This document shows positions 15,091-22,381 of a stretch of DNA of 64,000 nt, in pieces. The translations under genes were made by a program, and so were the position numbers. Below the pieces are notes generated by a model. It did no database searches. It was not told where the DNA came from and worked only from the letters and a program-made list of their open reading frames with translations. The stretch's first letter is position 1. Each line of letters starts with the position of its first letter. The stretch covers positions 97,055 to 161,054 of the forward strand of contig JBGUZU010000037.1 in NCBI GenBank assembly GCA_045223915.1, given 5' to 3'. The stretch is from Ruminimicrobiellum sp045223915 (GTDB lineage Bacteria > Elusimicrobiota > Endomicrobiia > Endomicrobiales > Endomicrobiaceae).

Positions 15091-15119
15091 ATTATAAAAA
15101 AAACAAATATTTTTTTCAA
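15091..15119 (-). promoter_or_regulatory. sigma70-type promoter of ndk-pckG
   Basis: Minus-strand TTGAAA (15114-15119) and TATAAT (15091-15096) with an ideal 17-base spacer; predicted start about 15084, giving a leader of about 80 bases. It is divergent from the XRE-operon promoter. Confidence 0.7.
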
Positions 15120-15152
15120 TATATTTACAACAGACTCTATTCCACAAAAATA

Positions 15153-15179
15153 TTGACATAATGATAATTATATTATACA
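15153..15179 (+). promoter_or_regulatory. candidate promoter of the XRE-SpoVG-GGDEF operon
   Basis: Consensus TTGACA at 15153-15158 followed by TATACA at 15174-15179 (15-base spacer; TACATT at 18 is an alternative). The region is very AT-rich, so the exact -10 is uncertain. The XRE start codon lies 36 bases further on, behind a GAGGGG ribosome site. Confidence 0.5.
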
Positions 15180-15214
15180 TTAAAATTATATAAATTGAGG
15201 GGTAGGTATCAAAT

Positions 15215-15544
15215 ATGAAAAGAAAAAAACTTTTACCCATACAATCTCAAGAAGCTTTAACAATAATCGGACAAAACATAAAAGAAGCAAGAATAAAGAG
15301 AAGAATTTCAACTGTTTTGATGGCTCAAAAAACAGGCATAACAAGAATAACCATAGGAAAGATAGAAAAAGGCAATCCTAATGTTTCCATCGGTGCTTAT
15401 GCTTTGGTAATATTCAATTTAGGTTTAACGGATAAACTTAAAAACTTATTTGACCCCTATCAAGATACGGAAGGAATGAATCTTGAAAGGCAACGATACC
15501 CAAAAAGAATAAGATACAAAAAAAATGAAGGTTGTCTGTTTTAA
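15215..15544 (+). CDS. XRE-family helix-turn-helix regulator
   Basis: A 109-residue DNA-binding protein. The Cro/C1-type HTH covers about 17-75: LTIIGQNIKEARIKRRIS, then VLMAQKTGITRITIGKIEKG as the recognition region and VSIGAYALVIFNLGLTDKL. The C-terminal tail is Arg/Lys-rich. It resembles HipB-like antitoxin regulators by pattern, but no HipA-like or other toxin follows. Instead it heads a four-gene plus-strand operon with an exported SpoVG-like protein and two diguanylate cyclases, in a region otherwise coded on the minus strand. It may autoregulate that operon from the divergent promoter region; this is inference. Confidence 0.85.
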   Translation: MKRKKLLPIQSQEALTIIGQNIKEARIKRRISTVLMAQKTGITRITIGKIEKGNPNVSIGAYALVIFNLGLTDKLKNLFDPYQDTEGMNLERQRYPKRIRYKKNEGCLF

Positions 15545-15570
15545 TTTTTTGTATTAGAATTTTTATTATT

Positions 15571-16131
15571 ATGTATATAAAACGATTTTTATTTATACTA
15601 TTACTTTTTTTATTTTGTATCACAAGTTATGCTTCGAATTTAAATGTAACGAAAATAACTAACAAAAACAACAAAATAAATATAGAGTTCAATAACATTT
15701 TGCAATTGCATGATTTTACATTGACAGACGATAACTTAATGTCTCCTTTTTATGAAAATAACGGAAATAAATATTATTTCTTTTATTTTTTGGATAGAAA
15801 TTTAAAAAAAGATATTATCGACAAAATAAATAATAAAAATAATAGTTTTAGTAAGGATAATGATAAAATTGAATATAAAATAAACAAATGTAATATCGTA
15901 AAGAATCCAAAGACAATATTGGCTTTTATGTCAGTAATATTCAATGATAATATTGAAATAAGTTGTAACATACTTAACGGCAAATACGGACTTTGGGTTG
16001 CATGGCCGTCAATAAAAGAAAAAGATAAATGGATAAAATTATTTAATATAAAAAACAAAGAACTAAAAGAAGAAATAGAAACTAAATTATTAAAGCTTTA
16101 CAAACAAAAGAAAAATGATGCTAAACTTTAA
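15571..16131 (+). CDS. exported protein with SpoVG-like domain(s)
   Basis: A 186-residue protein with a convincing signal peptide (MYIKRFLFILLLFLFC, cleavage near SYAS). The C-terminal part (about 101-178) follows the SpoVG pattern closely: ILAFMSVIFNDNIEISCNIL for the paired strands, NGKYGLWVAWPS for the signature (compare GLFVAMPS) and a closing KELKEEIETKLLKLY helix. The N-terminal part (about 24-88) repeats the same order of elements in degenerate form. SpoVG is known as a cytoplasmic nucleic-acid-binding regulator, so an exported form is unusual. I chose the ATG at 15571 over an upstream TTG because it begins the signal peptide. It overlaps the first GGDEF gene. Function unknown. Confidence 0.65.
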   Translation: MYIKRFLFILLLFLFCITSYASNLNVTKITNKNNKINIEFNNILQLHDFTLTDDNLMSPFYENNGNKYYFFYFLDRNLKKDIIDKINNKNNSFSKDNDKIEYKINKCNIVKNPKTILAFMSVIFNDNIEISCNILNGKYGLWVAWPSIKEKDKWIKLFNIKNKELKEEIETKLLKLYKQKKNDAKL

Positions 16132-17488
16132 AAAGAACAGAGTTTTTTTCATAGATATTTTAAAAACGGTGGTTATACCTATTTTATCGGGTATATGTTT
16201 TATTATTTGGTTATTTTTCTTATTTCAATATCCTATACTGGTTTTCCCGACAATATTTTTGGTTTTCATAATAATGTATATTTTTTCAGGAAGTGTATTC
16301 GGCGGAGTACTGCTTGCCTTTGCTATATCTGCCGGAATTTTTACAATAGCAACAACAGGTACTATAAATAAATTTTTACTTGTAATCGAAATTTTATGGA
16401 TAATTTTAGTTTTTTCCAGAATCGAAAAATACAGACAATTGTGGATATCAGAGAAAATTAAATTAAAGGTTGAACATGAAGTATTAGACAGAGACTTAAC
16501 ACTAATACAATCTTCCATAACTGCCAACGAAAATAAAATAGATGCAATAAATCAAAGAATGCAAATCTTTCAATCATTTGATCAAATGATCAATTCCATA
16601 GAAAACACAATGAACGAAAAAGAGCTCATAAAATTATTGGAAAGCCTTACACAAAAGTTTACATCTAAAGGGAAATGGAGCATAAAAAGACACTCCAGTA
16701 AAGATATTTTTGTAAATTATTCGAAATTTAACAAAGTACCGCTTCTCATAACAAACACCGAAGAAGACAGAAGATTTACCGAAACAGATTACAAAAATAT
16801 TTCTTCATTGATAGTTGTTCCTATAGAGATAGAAAATAATTATTGGGGAGCGATAAAAGGTTATTGTACCGATAAAAAAGAAGCTTTCGATGATTATGAC
16901 TTAAGACTTTTATCCATATTAGCCAGTTTAATAGGACTTATTTTAAATAATGCAATGATGTTTAAAAAAGTTGAATCTCTTGCTATAACCGACGGACTTA
17001 CCGGTTTATATACAAGGACTTATTTTATAGAAAGGCTACAGGAAGAAATAGAAAGAGCAAAAACCGATAGTACTCCTATAAGTGTAGCAATTATGGATAT
17101 TGATTATTTTAAAAAAGTTAATGACACTTACGGACATTTAGCCGGAGATACATTTTTAAAGCAGCTGTCAAATATTTTAAGAAGAAGGTTTAGATCAGTG
17201 GATGTTTTATCCAGGTATGGCGGAGAAGAATTTGCGGTATTAATGTATCACACAACTATTACCGAAAGTTATAAAATTTTAGAAGAAGTTCGTAAAATGG
17301 TTGAAGAAGAAAAGTTTTTTATGCCGATAGAAAGTTATCACCCAATACAAATAAAAAAGACTATAAGTATAGGAGTTGTTGAATTAAAAGAAGAACAAAC
17401 TCCGGATGAAATTATAAAAAAAGCCGATGATGCTTTGTATAAAGCAAAAGAGAGCGGAAGAAACAAAGTTTGTGTTTATAAAGAGTAA
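16115..17488 (+). CDS. membrane diguanylate cyclase (TM-GAF-GGDEF), copy 1
   Basis: Predicted to make cyclic di-GMP from two GTP at the inner membrane. The 457 residues contain about four N-terminal transmembrane helices (to about 95), a coiled coil (about 105-155), a GAF-like sensor domain (about 165-285) and a C-terminal GGDEF domain. The active-site motif is intact as GGEEF (369-373), and an RxxD product-inhibition site (RSVD) lies exactly five residues before it; DGLTGLYTR and MDIDYFKKVNDTYGH are also canonical. The start overlaps the SpoVG-like gene (a second in-frame ATG lies one codon later). It is a paralogue of the next gene, four bases away. Confidence 0.93.
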   Translation: MMLNFKKNRVFFIDILKTVVIPILSGICFIIWLFFLFQYPILVFPTIFLVFIIMYIFSGSVFGGVLLAFAISAGIFTIATTGTINKFLLVIEILWIILVFSRIEKYRQLWISEKIKLKVEHEVLDRDLTLIQSSITANENKIDAINQRMQIFQSFDQMINSIENTMNEKELIKLLESLTQKFTSKGKWSIKRHSSKDIFVNYSKFNKVPLLITNTEEDRRFTETDYKNISSLIVVPIEIENNYWGAIKGYCTDKKEAFDDYDLRLLSILASLIGLILNNAMMFKKVESLAITDGLTGLYTRTYFIERLQEEIERAKTDSTPISVAIMDIDYFKKVNDTYGHLAGDTFLKQLSNILRRRFRSVDVLSRYGGEEFAVLMYHTTITESYKILEEVRKMVEEEKFFMPIESYHPIQIKKTISIGVVELKEEQTPDEIIKKADDALYKAKESGRNKVCVYKE

Positions 17489-17491
17489 AAG

Positions 17492-18868
17492 ATGAAAAGA
17501 ATAATATTTTATTTAAAATTATTGGTTTTGTTACTATGTTTCTTTTTGATTTATAATAAGATTAGTGCGGATTATTATAAGTATATATTGATTCTTTTCC
17601 TATTACCTCTTCCTTTGTTTTCAAAGAAAGTAAATATTCTTTATTATATAGCTTTTTGTATTGCGGCAATAGTCACATCTTTTTTTACTTTCGGTCTAAC
17701 ATATTACACTTTAATCATCTCTGTAATTTTTCTCAGTATGATACCGATATTAATTTTATTTTCTAACAGAAAAATAATTCAATATCCAAATCTGAAAAAA
17801 AGAAATAACGAACTTAAATTTTACAAAGAAGAATTAATTAACGAAGAAAAAAGTCTTTCGGATAAAAGAGAAGCCTTAGAAAAGAAACTCGAAAGAATCA
17901 CACACTTTTATATAATTTCAAAAGATTTAACAAAAAATATGGATGTTCCTGAAGATTTAGCAAATGCACTGCTCAATGTTTTGGAAACAAGAACCGGAGT
18001 ATGTTATGTCGTTATAACTACAAAAAACAGAACTATTTTTGAATCCAAAGACAATAATAAAAACTTAAAAATATTATCAAGATTAAACGAAGAAAAGAAA
18101 AAGATATGGTTTTCTTTAATAAATAACAATGAAGAAATAAAATCTTTAAAAGGGCCTGCAATAGTAAAATCCTTATTTAATATTGAAAACAAACCTGTAA
18201 TTGCCTGGCCTATGATAATAGATAAGCAACTAAATTCTTGTACATTTCTTGTCGTAGAACCGGAATACGCAAGAATATATGTAGAAGAAGGAGAGTTTTT
18301 TATCCCTCACTTAAAATTGGGAACTAAAAGAATAATGCTTTTTTCGGAGCTTAAAGAAAAAGCAAGAATCGACGGACTAACCGGCTTATATTTAAAAAGA
18401 TTTTTCTTAGGAAAATTATATTCGGAAATAGAAAGAGCCAAAAGATACAAAACAAATTTTTATTTAATGATGCTGGATATAGATCACTTTAAGAAAGTAA
18501 ATGATACTTACGGACATTTAATAGGTGATGAAGTTTTAAAAACAACAGCAAAAACAATATCTTCTTCCGTAAGACGAGGTGATATTATAGGAAGATACGG
18601 CGGAGAAGAGTTTATAGTAATTGTTTCTTCTATAACTCAAGACAAAATTCTTAAAATTGCAGAGAAAATAAGAAAAACCTTAAAAGAAATAACTTTTAAC
18701 TTTGACAACAAATCATTTTTTGTAACAATAAGTATAGGTATTGCAAAATACGACAAAGATATTGATATAGACACTTTAATAGGAAATGCAGATAAAGCTC
18801 TTTACAAAGCAAAAAAATCCGGAAGAGACAATATAGTTTTTTATGAGGAAGAAGAAAGCAACAATTAA
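17492..18868 (+). CDS. membrane diguanylate cyclase (TM-GAF-GGDEF), copy 2
   Basis: A second predicted cyclic di-GMP synthase, 458 residues, with the same architecture as copy 1: N-terminal hydrophobic helices (to about 92), coiled coil (about 105-145), GAF-like region and a GGDEF domain. GGEEF at 370-374 is catalytically complete and is preceded at the right distance by RxxD (RRGD); LDIDHFKKVNDTYGH binds metal and substrate. The GGDEF halves are much more alike than the membrane and GAF halves, so the two copies probably sense different signals. No cyclic di-GMP phosphodiesterase or PilZ receptor is visible in the window. Transcription ends at the shared terminator 18883-18921. Confidence 0.93.
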   Translation: MKRIIFYLKLLVLLLCFFLIYNKISADYYKYILILFLLPLPLFSKKVNILYYIAFCIAAIVTSFFTFGLTYYTLIISVIFLSMIPILILFSNRKIIQYPNLKKRNNELKFYKEELINEEKSLSDKREALEKKLERITHFYIISKDLTKNMDVPEDLANALLNVLETRTGVCYVVITTKNRTIFESKDNNKNLKILSRLNEEKKKIWFSLINNNEEIKSLKGPAIVKSLFNIENKPVIAWPMIIDKQLNSCTFLVVEPEYARIYVEEGEFFIPHLKLGTKRIMLFSELKEKARIDGLTGLYLKRFFLGKLYSEIERAKRYKTNFYLMMLDIDHFKKVNDTYGHLIGDEVLKTTAKTISSSVRRGDIIGRYGGEEFIVIVSSITQDKILKIAEKIRKTLKEITFNFDNKSFFVTISIGIAKYDKDIDIDTLIGNADKALYKAKKSGRDNIVFYEEEESNN

Positions 18869-18882
18869 TTTATTACAATATA

Positions 18883-18921
18883 AAAAGACGGAAGAAAACT
18901 TTATATTTCTTTCCGTCTTTT
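18883..18921. terminator. bidirectional terminator between the GGDEF and PTS operons
   Basis: An 11-bp stem AAAAGACGGAA / TTCCGTCTTTT extended by GAAA/TTTC across one bulge, with A- and T-rich flanks on both sides (ATTTTTTT on the plus side). It lies between convergent ends of the second cyclase and ptsI. Confidence 0.88.
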
Positions 18922-18944
18922 ATTTTTTTACAGACAAACAAAGA

Positions 18945-20693
18945 TTAAAGTAAATTCTGTCTGTACTTAAACTTTTTCATAGTTATATCTATTTCATGCA
19001 TATTCGAACAATTTAAAAGTTGTTCTACCAATTTTCTTGCATCGAATTTCGATATATTTCTTATAAATTTTTTAACTTTAGGTATTTGTGCCGCCGACAT
19101 ACTAAACTCATCAAGCCCCAAGCCCAATAAAACAACCGTATATGCCGGATCTCCGGCCATTTCTCCGCACATACCTACATTTTTACCAGCAGCATGAGCG
19201 GAATCTATTATTATTTTCAATAATCTTAAAATTGCAGGGTGCATAGGAGAATATAAATGTGCCACATCCGCATTTACTCTATCTACAGCCATTGTGTATT
19301 GTATCAGGTCATTTGTACCTATTGATAAGAAATCAACTTCTTTTGCAATTGCATCGGAAATTATAGCCGCAGAAGGAACTTCTATCATAACACCGACTTC
19401 TATATCTTCCCTAAATTTTTTCCCCTCTTTTCTCAGTTCATCTTTTGCCTGTTCCAATATTCTATTAGCTTCCTTTATCTCGGATATTCTTGAAATCATA
19501 GGATACATTATCTTTATATTTCCGTGAACGGAAGCTCTTAATATACCCTTTAACTGTGACTTAAATATTTCCGGATATTTTAAACAAAATCTTATTGCTC
19601 TAAGTCCCATAAAAGGATTAGCTTCCCTGCTTATATCCATAAGCCCCAGTCTTGCAATTTTATCTCCGCCCAAATCTATAGTTCTTATTATAACCTCATA
19701 GGGCATCATCATCTTTGCTACTTTACTGTAATTTTGATAGTGTTCTTCTTCCGTCGGCATTGTCTTTCTTGACAAATACATAAATTCGCTTCTGTATAAA
19801 CCTATGGCATTTGCACCGTGTCTTAAAGCAGCTCTTACTTCTTCAGGATTTTCTATATTTGCTCCCAATACAACTTCTCTGCCATCGGTGGTTACTGCAG
19901 GTAAATCTTTAAATTTCTCCAATTCTTTCTTGTAGGAAATTTGTATTTCATATTCTCTTTTATAATTTTCTATTGTTTCCTCGGAAGGATCCAAGATAAC
20001 CAATCCTAAATTTCCGTCGACAATAATAGGCATACCCTGTTTAACTTGATGTATAACATCCTTTAAACCTACAACTGCAGGAATTTCAAGACTTTGTGCA
20101 ACAAGAGCCGTATGAGAAGTTTTTCCTCCTATTTCTGTCACAAAACCTTTTATCATTACTTCTTTCATTGTAACAGTATCTGCAGGAGTAAGAGTTTTTG
20201 CAACAACTATCGAATCTTCCTCTAAATTTGATAAACTCTTTTTGTCTTTACCGAAAAGATTTCTCATAACTTTTTTTGCAACATCTAAAAGATCATGTTT
20301 TCTTTCTCTAAAATAATCGTTATCTATTAAATCAAATGTTTTGGAAAAATTTTCCACAACTTTATGTAAAGCATATTCGGCATTAACACCTTCTTTTATC
20401 ATCTTTATTATTTCGTTTTTTACCATAGGATCATTTAAAATAAGAAGATGAGCCGCCGCAATTTTTGCATAATTGTCGCCCAACACTTTACTTAATTCTT
20501 TTTTGTTTTCTTCCAGTTCTACTTTGGTTTTGTCCATAGCATCTTTTAAACGACTGAGCTCTTGTTTTATCTGAATACCGGAAATTTCTTTCTTTTCTAC
20601 AAGAAATTCATCTTCTTCCAAAACAAAAACTTTACCTATCGCAACACCCGATGATGCGGCAATGCCGTTTAAAATGATGTTATTTTGTTTCAT
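18945..20693 (-). CDS. ptsI: PTS enzyme I (phosphoenolpyruvate-protein phosphotransferase)
   Basis: First enzyme of the phosphotransferase system: autophosphorylates from PEP and passes phosphate to HPr; cytosolic. The 582 residues hold the N-terminal swivelling domain with active His194 in EIGGKTSHTALVAQ and the C-terminal PEP-binding TIM barrel with LYRSEFMYL, IRTIDLGGDK, SIGTNDLIQYTMAVDR and the catalytic-cysteine loop GKNVGMCGEMAGDP. Its ATG overlaps the HPr stop by one base (TAATG). It is the last gene of the large hpf-to-ptsI operon. Confidence 0.97.
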   Translation of the reverse strand: MKQNNIILNGIAASSGVAIGKVFVLEEDEFLVEKKEISGIQIKQELSRLKDAMDKTKVELEENKKELSKVLGDNYAKIAAAHLLILNDPMVKNEIIKMIKEGVNAEYALHKVVENFSKTFDLIDNDYFRERKHDLLDVAKKVMRNLFGKDKKSLSNLEEDSIVVAKTLTPADTVTMKEVMIKGFVTEIGGKTSHTALVAQSLEIPAVVGLKDVIHQVKQGMPIIVDGNLGLVILDPSEETIENYKREYEIQISYKKELEKFKDLPAVTTDGREVVLGANIENPEEVRAALRHGANAIGLYRSEFMYLSRKTMPTEEEHYQNYSKVAKMMMPYEVIIRTIDLGGDKIARLGLMDISREANPFMGLRAIRFCLKYPEIFKSQLKGILRASVHGNIKIMYPMISRISEIKEANRILEQAKDELRKEGKKFREDIEVGVMIEVPSAAIISDAIAKEVDFLSIGTNDLIQYTMAVDRVNADVAHLYSPMHPAILRLLKIIIDSAHAAGKNVGMCGEMAGDPAYTVVLLGLGLDEFSMSAAQIPKVKKFIRNISKFDARKLVEQLLNCSNMHEIDITMKKFKYRQNLL

Positions 20694-20962
20694 TATATTT
20701 CCTCTCCGAAACCATTATTAAATACTTCTGCCATTTTTTCTAAAGCTTGTTCTTCATCAACGCCTTCCGTTTGAAGTTTAAGCTCCGTTCCGCAGGCAGC
20801 GGCAAGCATTAAAATTCCCATAATACTTTTAGCATCAACTTTTATTTCATCTTTAATTATATATATATTGGAAGAAAAAGCCATTGCAGTTTGAACAATT
20901 AAAGATGCCGGTCGTGCATGCAAACCTAACTTGTTAACAATTTTTACATTTTTTTCTTTCAT
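20693..20962 (-). CDS. ptsH: PTS phosphocarrier protein HPr
   Basis: Small phosphocarrier, 89 residues. His15 in NKLGLHARPA takes phosphate from EI, and Ser46 in VDAKSIMGILML is the site for HPr kinase, which is encoded in the same operon. Both regulatory and catalytic phosphorylation are therefore possible. It sits one base upstream-overlapping with ptsI and two bases after EIID, so the general PTS proteins are translated together with a mannose-type permease. Confidence 0.96.
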   Translation of the reverse strand: MKEKNVKIVNKLGLHARPASLIVQTAMAFSSNIYIIKDEIKVDAKSIMGILMLAAACGTELKLQTEGVDEEQALEKMAEVFNNGFGEEI

Positions 20963-20964
20963 TT

Positions 20965-21741
20965 TTATATCCCCAAATATCCTAATATAAAACTAAAAAT
21001 AAGCGCAAAATAAAACATTATAACCGGTCTTATTCTGCCCAATAAAAAACTTATTAAAAATATTGTTCCGTATATCAATACATCCGGATAAACTAATTTG
21101 TGTAATTCTAAATCAATAACCGGAATTAAGCCGAATGTTTTAAAATAAAAGAATATTGCAAGTGTGATTATTACAAGGCCTATTATTCTGAAAATATCGA
21201 CTATAAATTTTATTTCTAATTTTGAAATCAACTTTATCATCTTTTCATTTAGTCTAAAACTTACGATCAAAGACCAATATCTAAAAGCCAAATGAACTAT
21301 ATTGTACACCAAAATAAACAGTACCGGAGCTATCCACAAAAAATTGATACTGAACATATTCATGGAAAGAATTATCATCAATATCGATATAAACGAAACA
21401 AAAGGTCTCCATGTTCCCCAAAAGAAATAATCACCTATTGCTGCGGTCGGCCCCGCCATAACAGACTTAATCATTTCCGGTTTTTTTATATTTTGTTCCT
21501 GTCCTGATGCAATGTTAGTTTCGGCATTTATAACCATAGCTATTATTATGTTTGCCATGTAAGGATTCGTATTAAAAAAACCTATATGTCTTAGTAAAGC
21601 TTCTTTTCTTTTTTCTTTATCCTTGTACAAGCTTTTAAAGACAGGATACAATATATACAAAAATCCTATATTTTGTAATCTTTCAAAATTCCATAAAGCC
21701 TGTAAAAAGAATGTTCTTAGAAAAATAAAATTTTTAATCAT
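20965..21741 (-). CDS. PTS mannose/fructose/sorbose-family EIID
   Basis: Membrane subunit of a mannose-class PTS permease, 258 residues. LRTFFLQALWNFERLQNIGFLYILYP is the family N-terminus in outline, followed by RHIGFFNTNPYMANIIIAMVI and MAGPTAAIGDYFFWGTWRPF, the typical EIID loop; several hydrophobic helices close the protein. It partners EIIC, whose gene it overlaps by eight bases. The sugar cannot be read from sequence. Confidence 0.93.
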   Translation of the reverse strand: MIKNFIFLRTFFLQALWNFERLQNIGFLYILYPVFKSLYKDKEKRKEALLRHIGFFNTNPYMANIIIAMVINAETNIASGQEQNIKKPEMIKSVMAGPTAAIGDYFFWGTWRPFVSFISILMIILSMNMFSINFLWIAPVLFILVYNIVHLAFRYWSLIVSFRLNEKMIKLISKLEIKFIVDIFRIIGLVIITLAIFFYFKTFGLIPVIDLELHKLVYPDVLIYGTIFLISFLLGRIRPVIMFYFALIFSFILGYLGI

Positions 21742-22378
21742 TTTGTTTTTTTATAAACGGTATTTTTATATTTTTAAAATTATATAACACTGCACCAAAA
21801 CCGAAAACCGGCAAATAATACCATGCTTTCTTAAAAGCTATTATTACTTGAACTGGAAGATAAGAATACATTTCTTTATACAATAAACCGCCTAAAAATA
21901 TTAATAAGCCGTACATCAACGATGTCCTTATAAAGAACAGCAACAAACCGAAATAAATTCCTTTCGATATCCTTCCTTCATATCCTTTTTCAAGCCCTTT
22001 TTCAACCCAATGCATTATTTTTGTATTAAAAAGTCTGCCTGCCAAATCAACTTCTTTATACAAATATGCAAAAGGTATAGCTATTGACAATGCAAAAATA
22101 GCCGCTTCCTGACTACCTTGAAAAAATGAACATGCCCATATAACGGACAAACTTGTCATCATAGTTAAATCTACCGGTACAGATACACCCATAGGAATGG
22201 CATTTATCCACATCATTTCAACAATCATACCAATCCATAAACCGGTATGAATATCTCCTAAAATATAACCGAATAAAGGTCCGCAAAATATCGGTCTTGA
22301 AATCATGAACTGACCGAACATTGTTATATCGGCACTTAAAATTGCTCCTATTATTGAAAAAAGTACTATGTGTTCCAT
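21734..22378 (-). CDS. PTS mannose/fructose/sorbose-family EIIC
   Basis: Sugar-translocating membrane subunit, 214 residues, at the short end for the family (usually about 240-270). The diagnostic block SRPIFCGPLFGYILGDIHTGLWIG and IPMGVSVPVDLTMM match EIIC of the Man class. It lies three bases after the GH57 gene and overlaps EIID. Together with EIIA and EIIB upstream, the set is a complete mannose-class permease, although deltaproteobacterial relatives are sometimes thought to act mainly in regulation. Confidence 0.92.
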   Translation of the reverse strand: MEHIVLFSIIGAILSADITMFGQFMISRPIFCGPLFGYILGDIHTGLWIGMIVEMMWINAIPMGVSVPVDLTMMTSLSVIWACSFFQGSQEAAIFALSIAIPFAYLYKEVDLAGRLFNTKIMHWVEKGLEKGYEGRISKGIYFGLLLFFIRTSLMYGLLIFLGGLLYKEMYSYLPVQVIIAFKKAWYYLPVFGFGAVLYNFKNIKIPFIKKQND

Positions 22379-22381
22379 AAA

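Noticed and set aside
15215..15544. Toxin-antitoxin module with the XRE protein as antitoxin
   Set aside because: The HTH resembles HipB-type regulators, but the following genes encode an exported SpoVG-like protein and diguanylate cyclases, with no HipA, HigB or other toxin.
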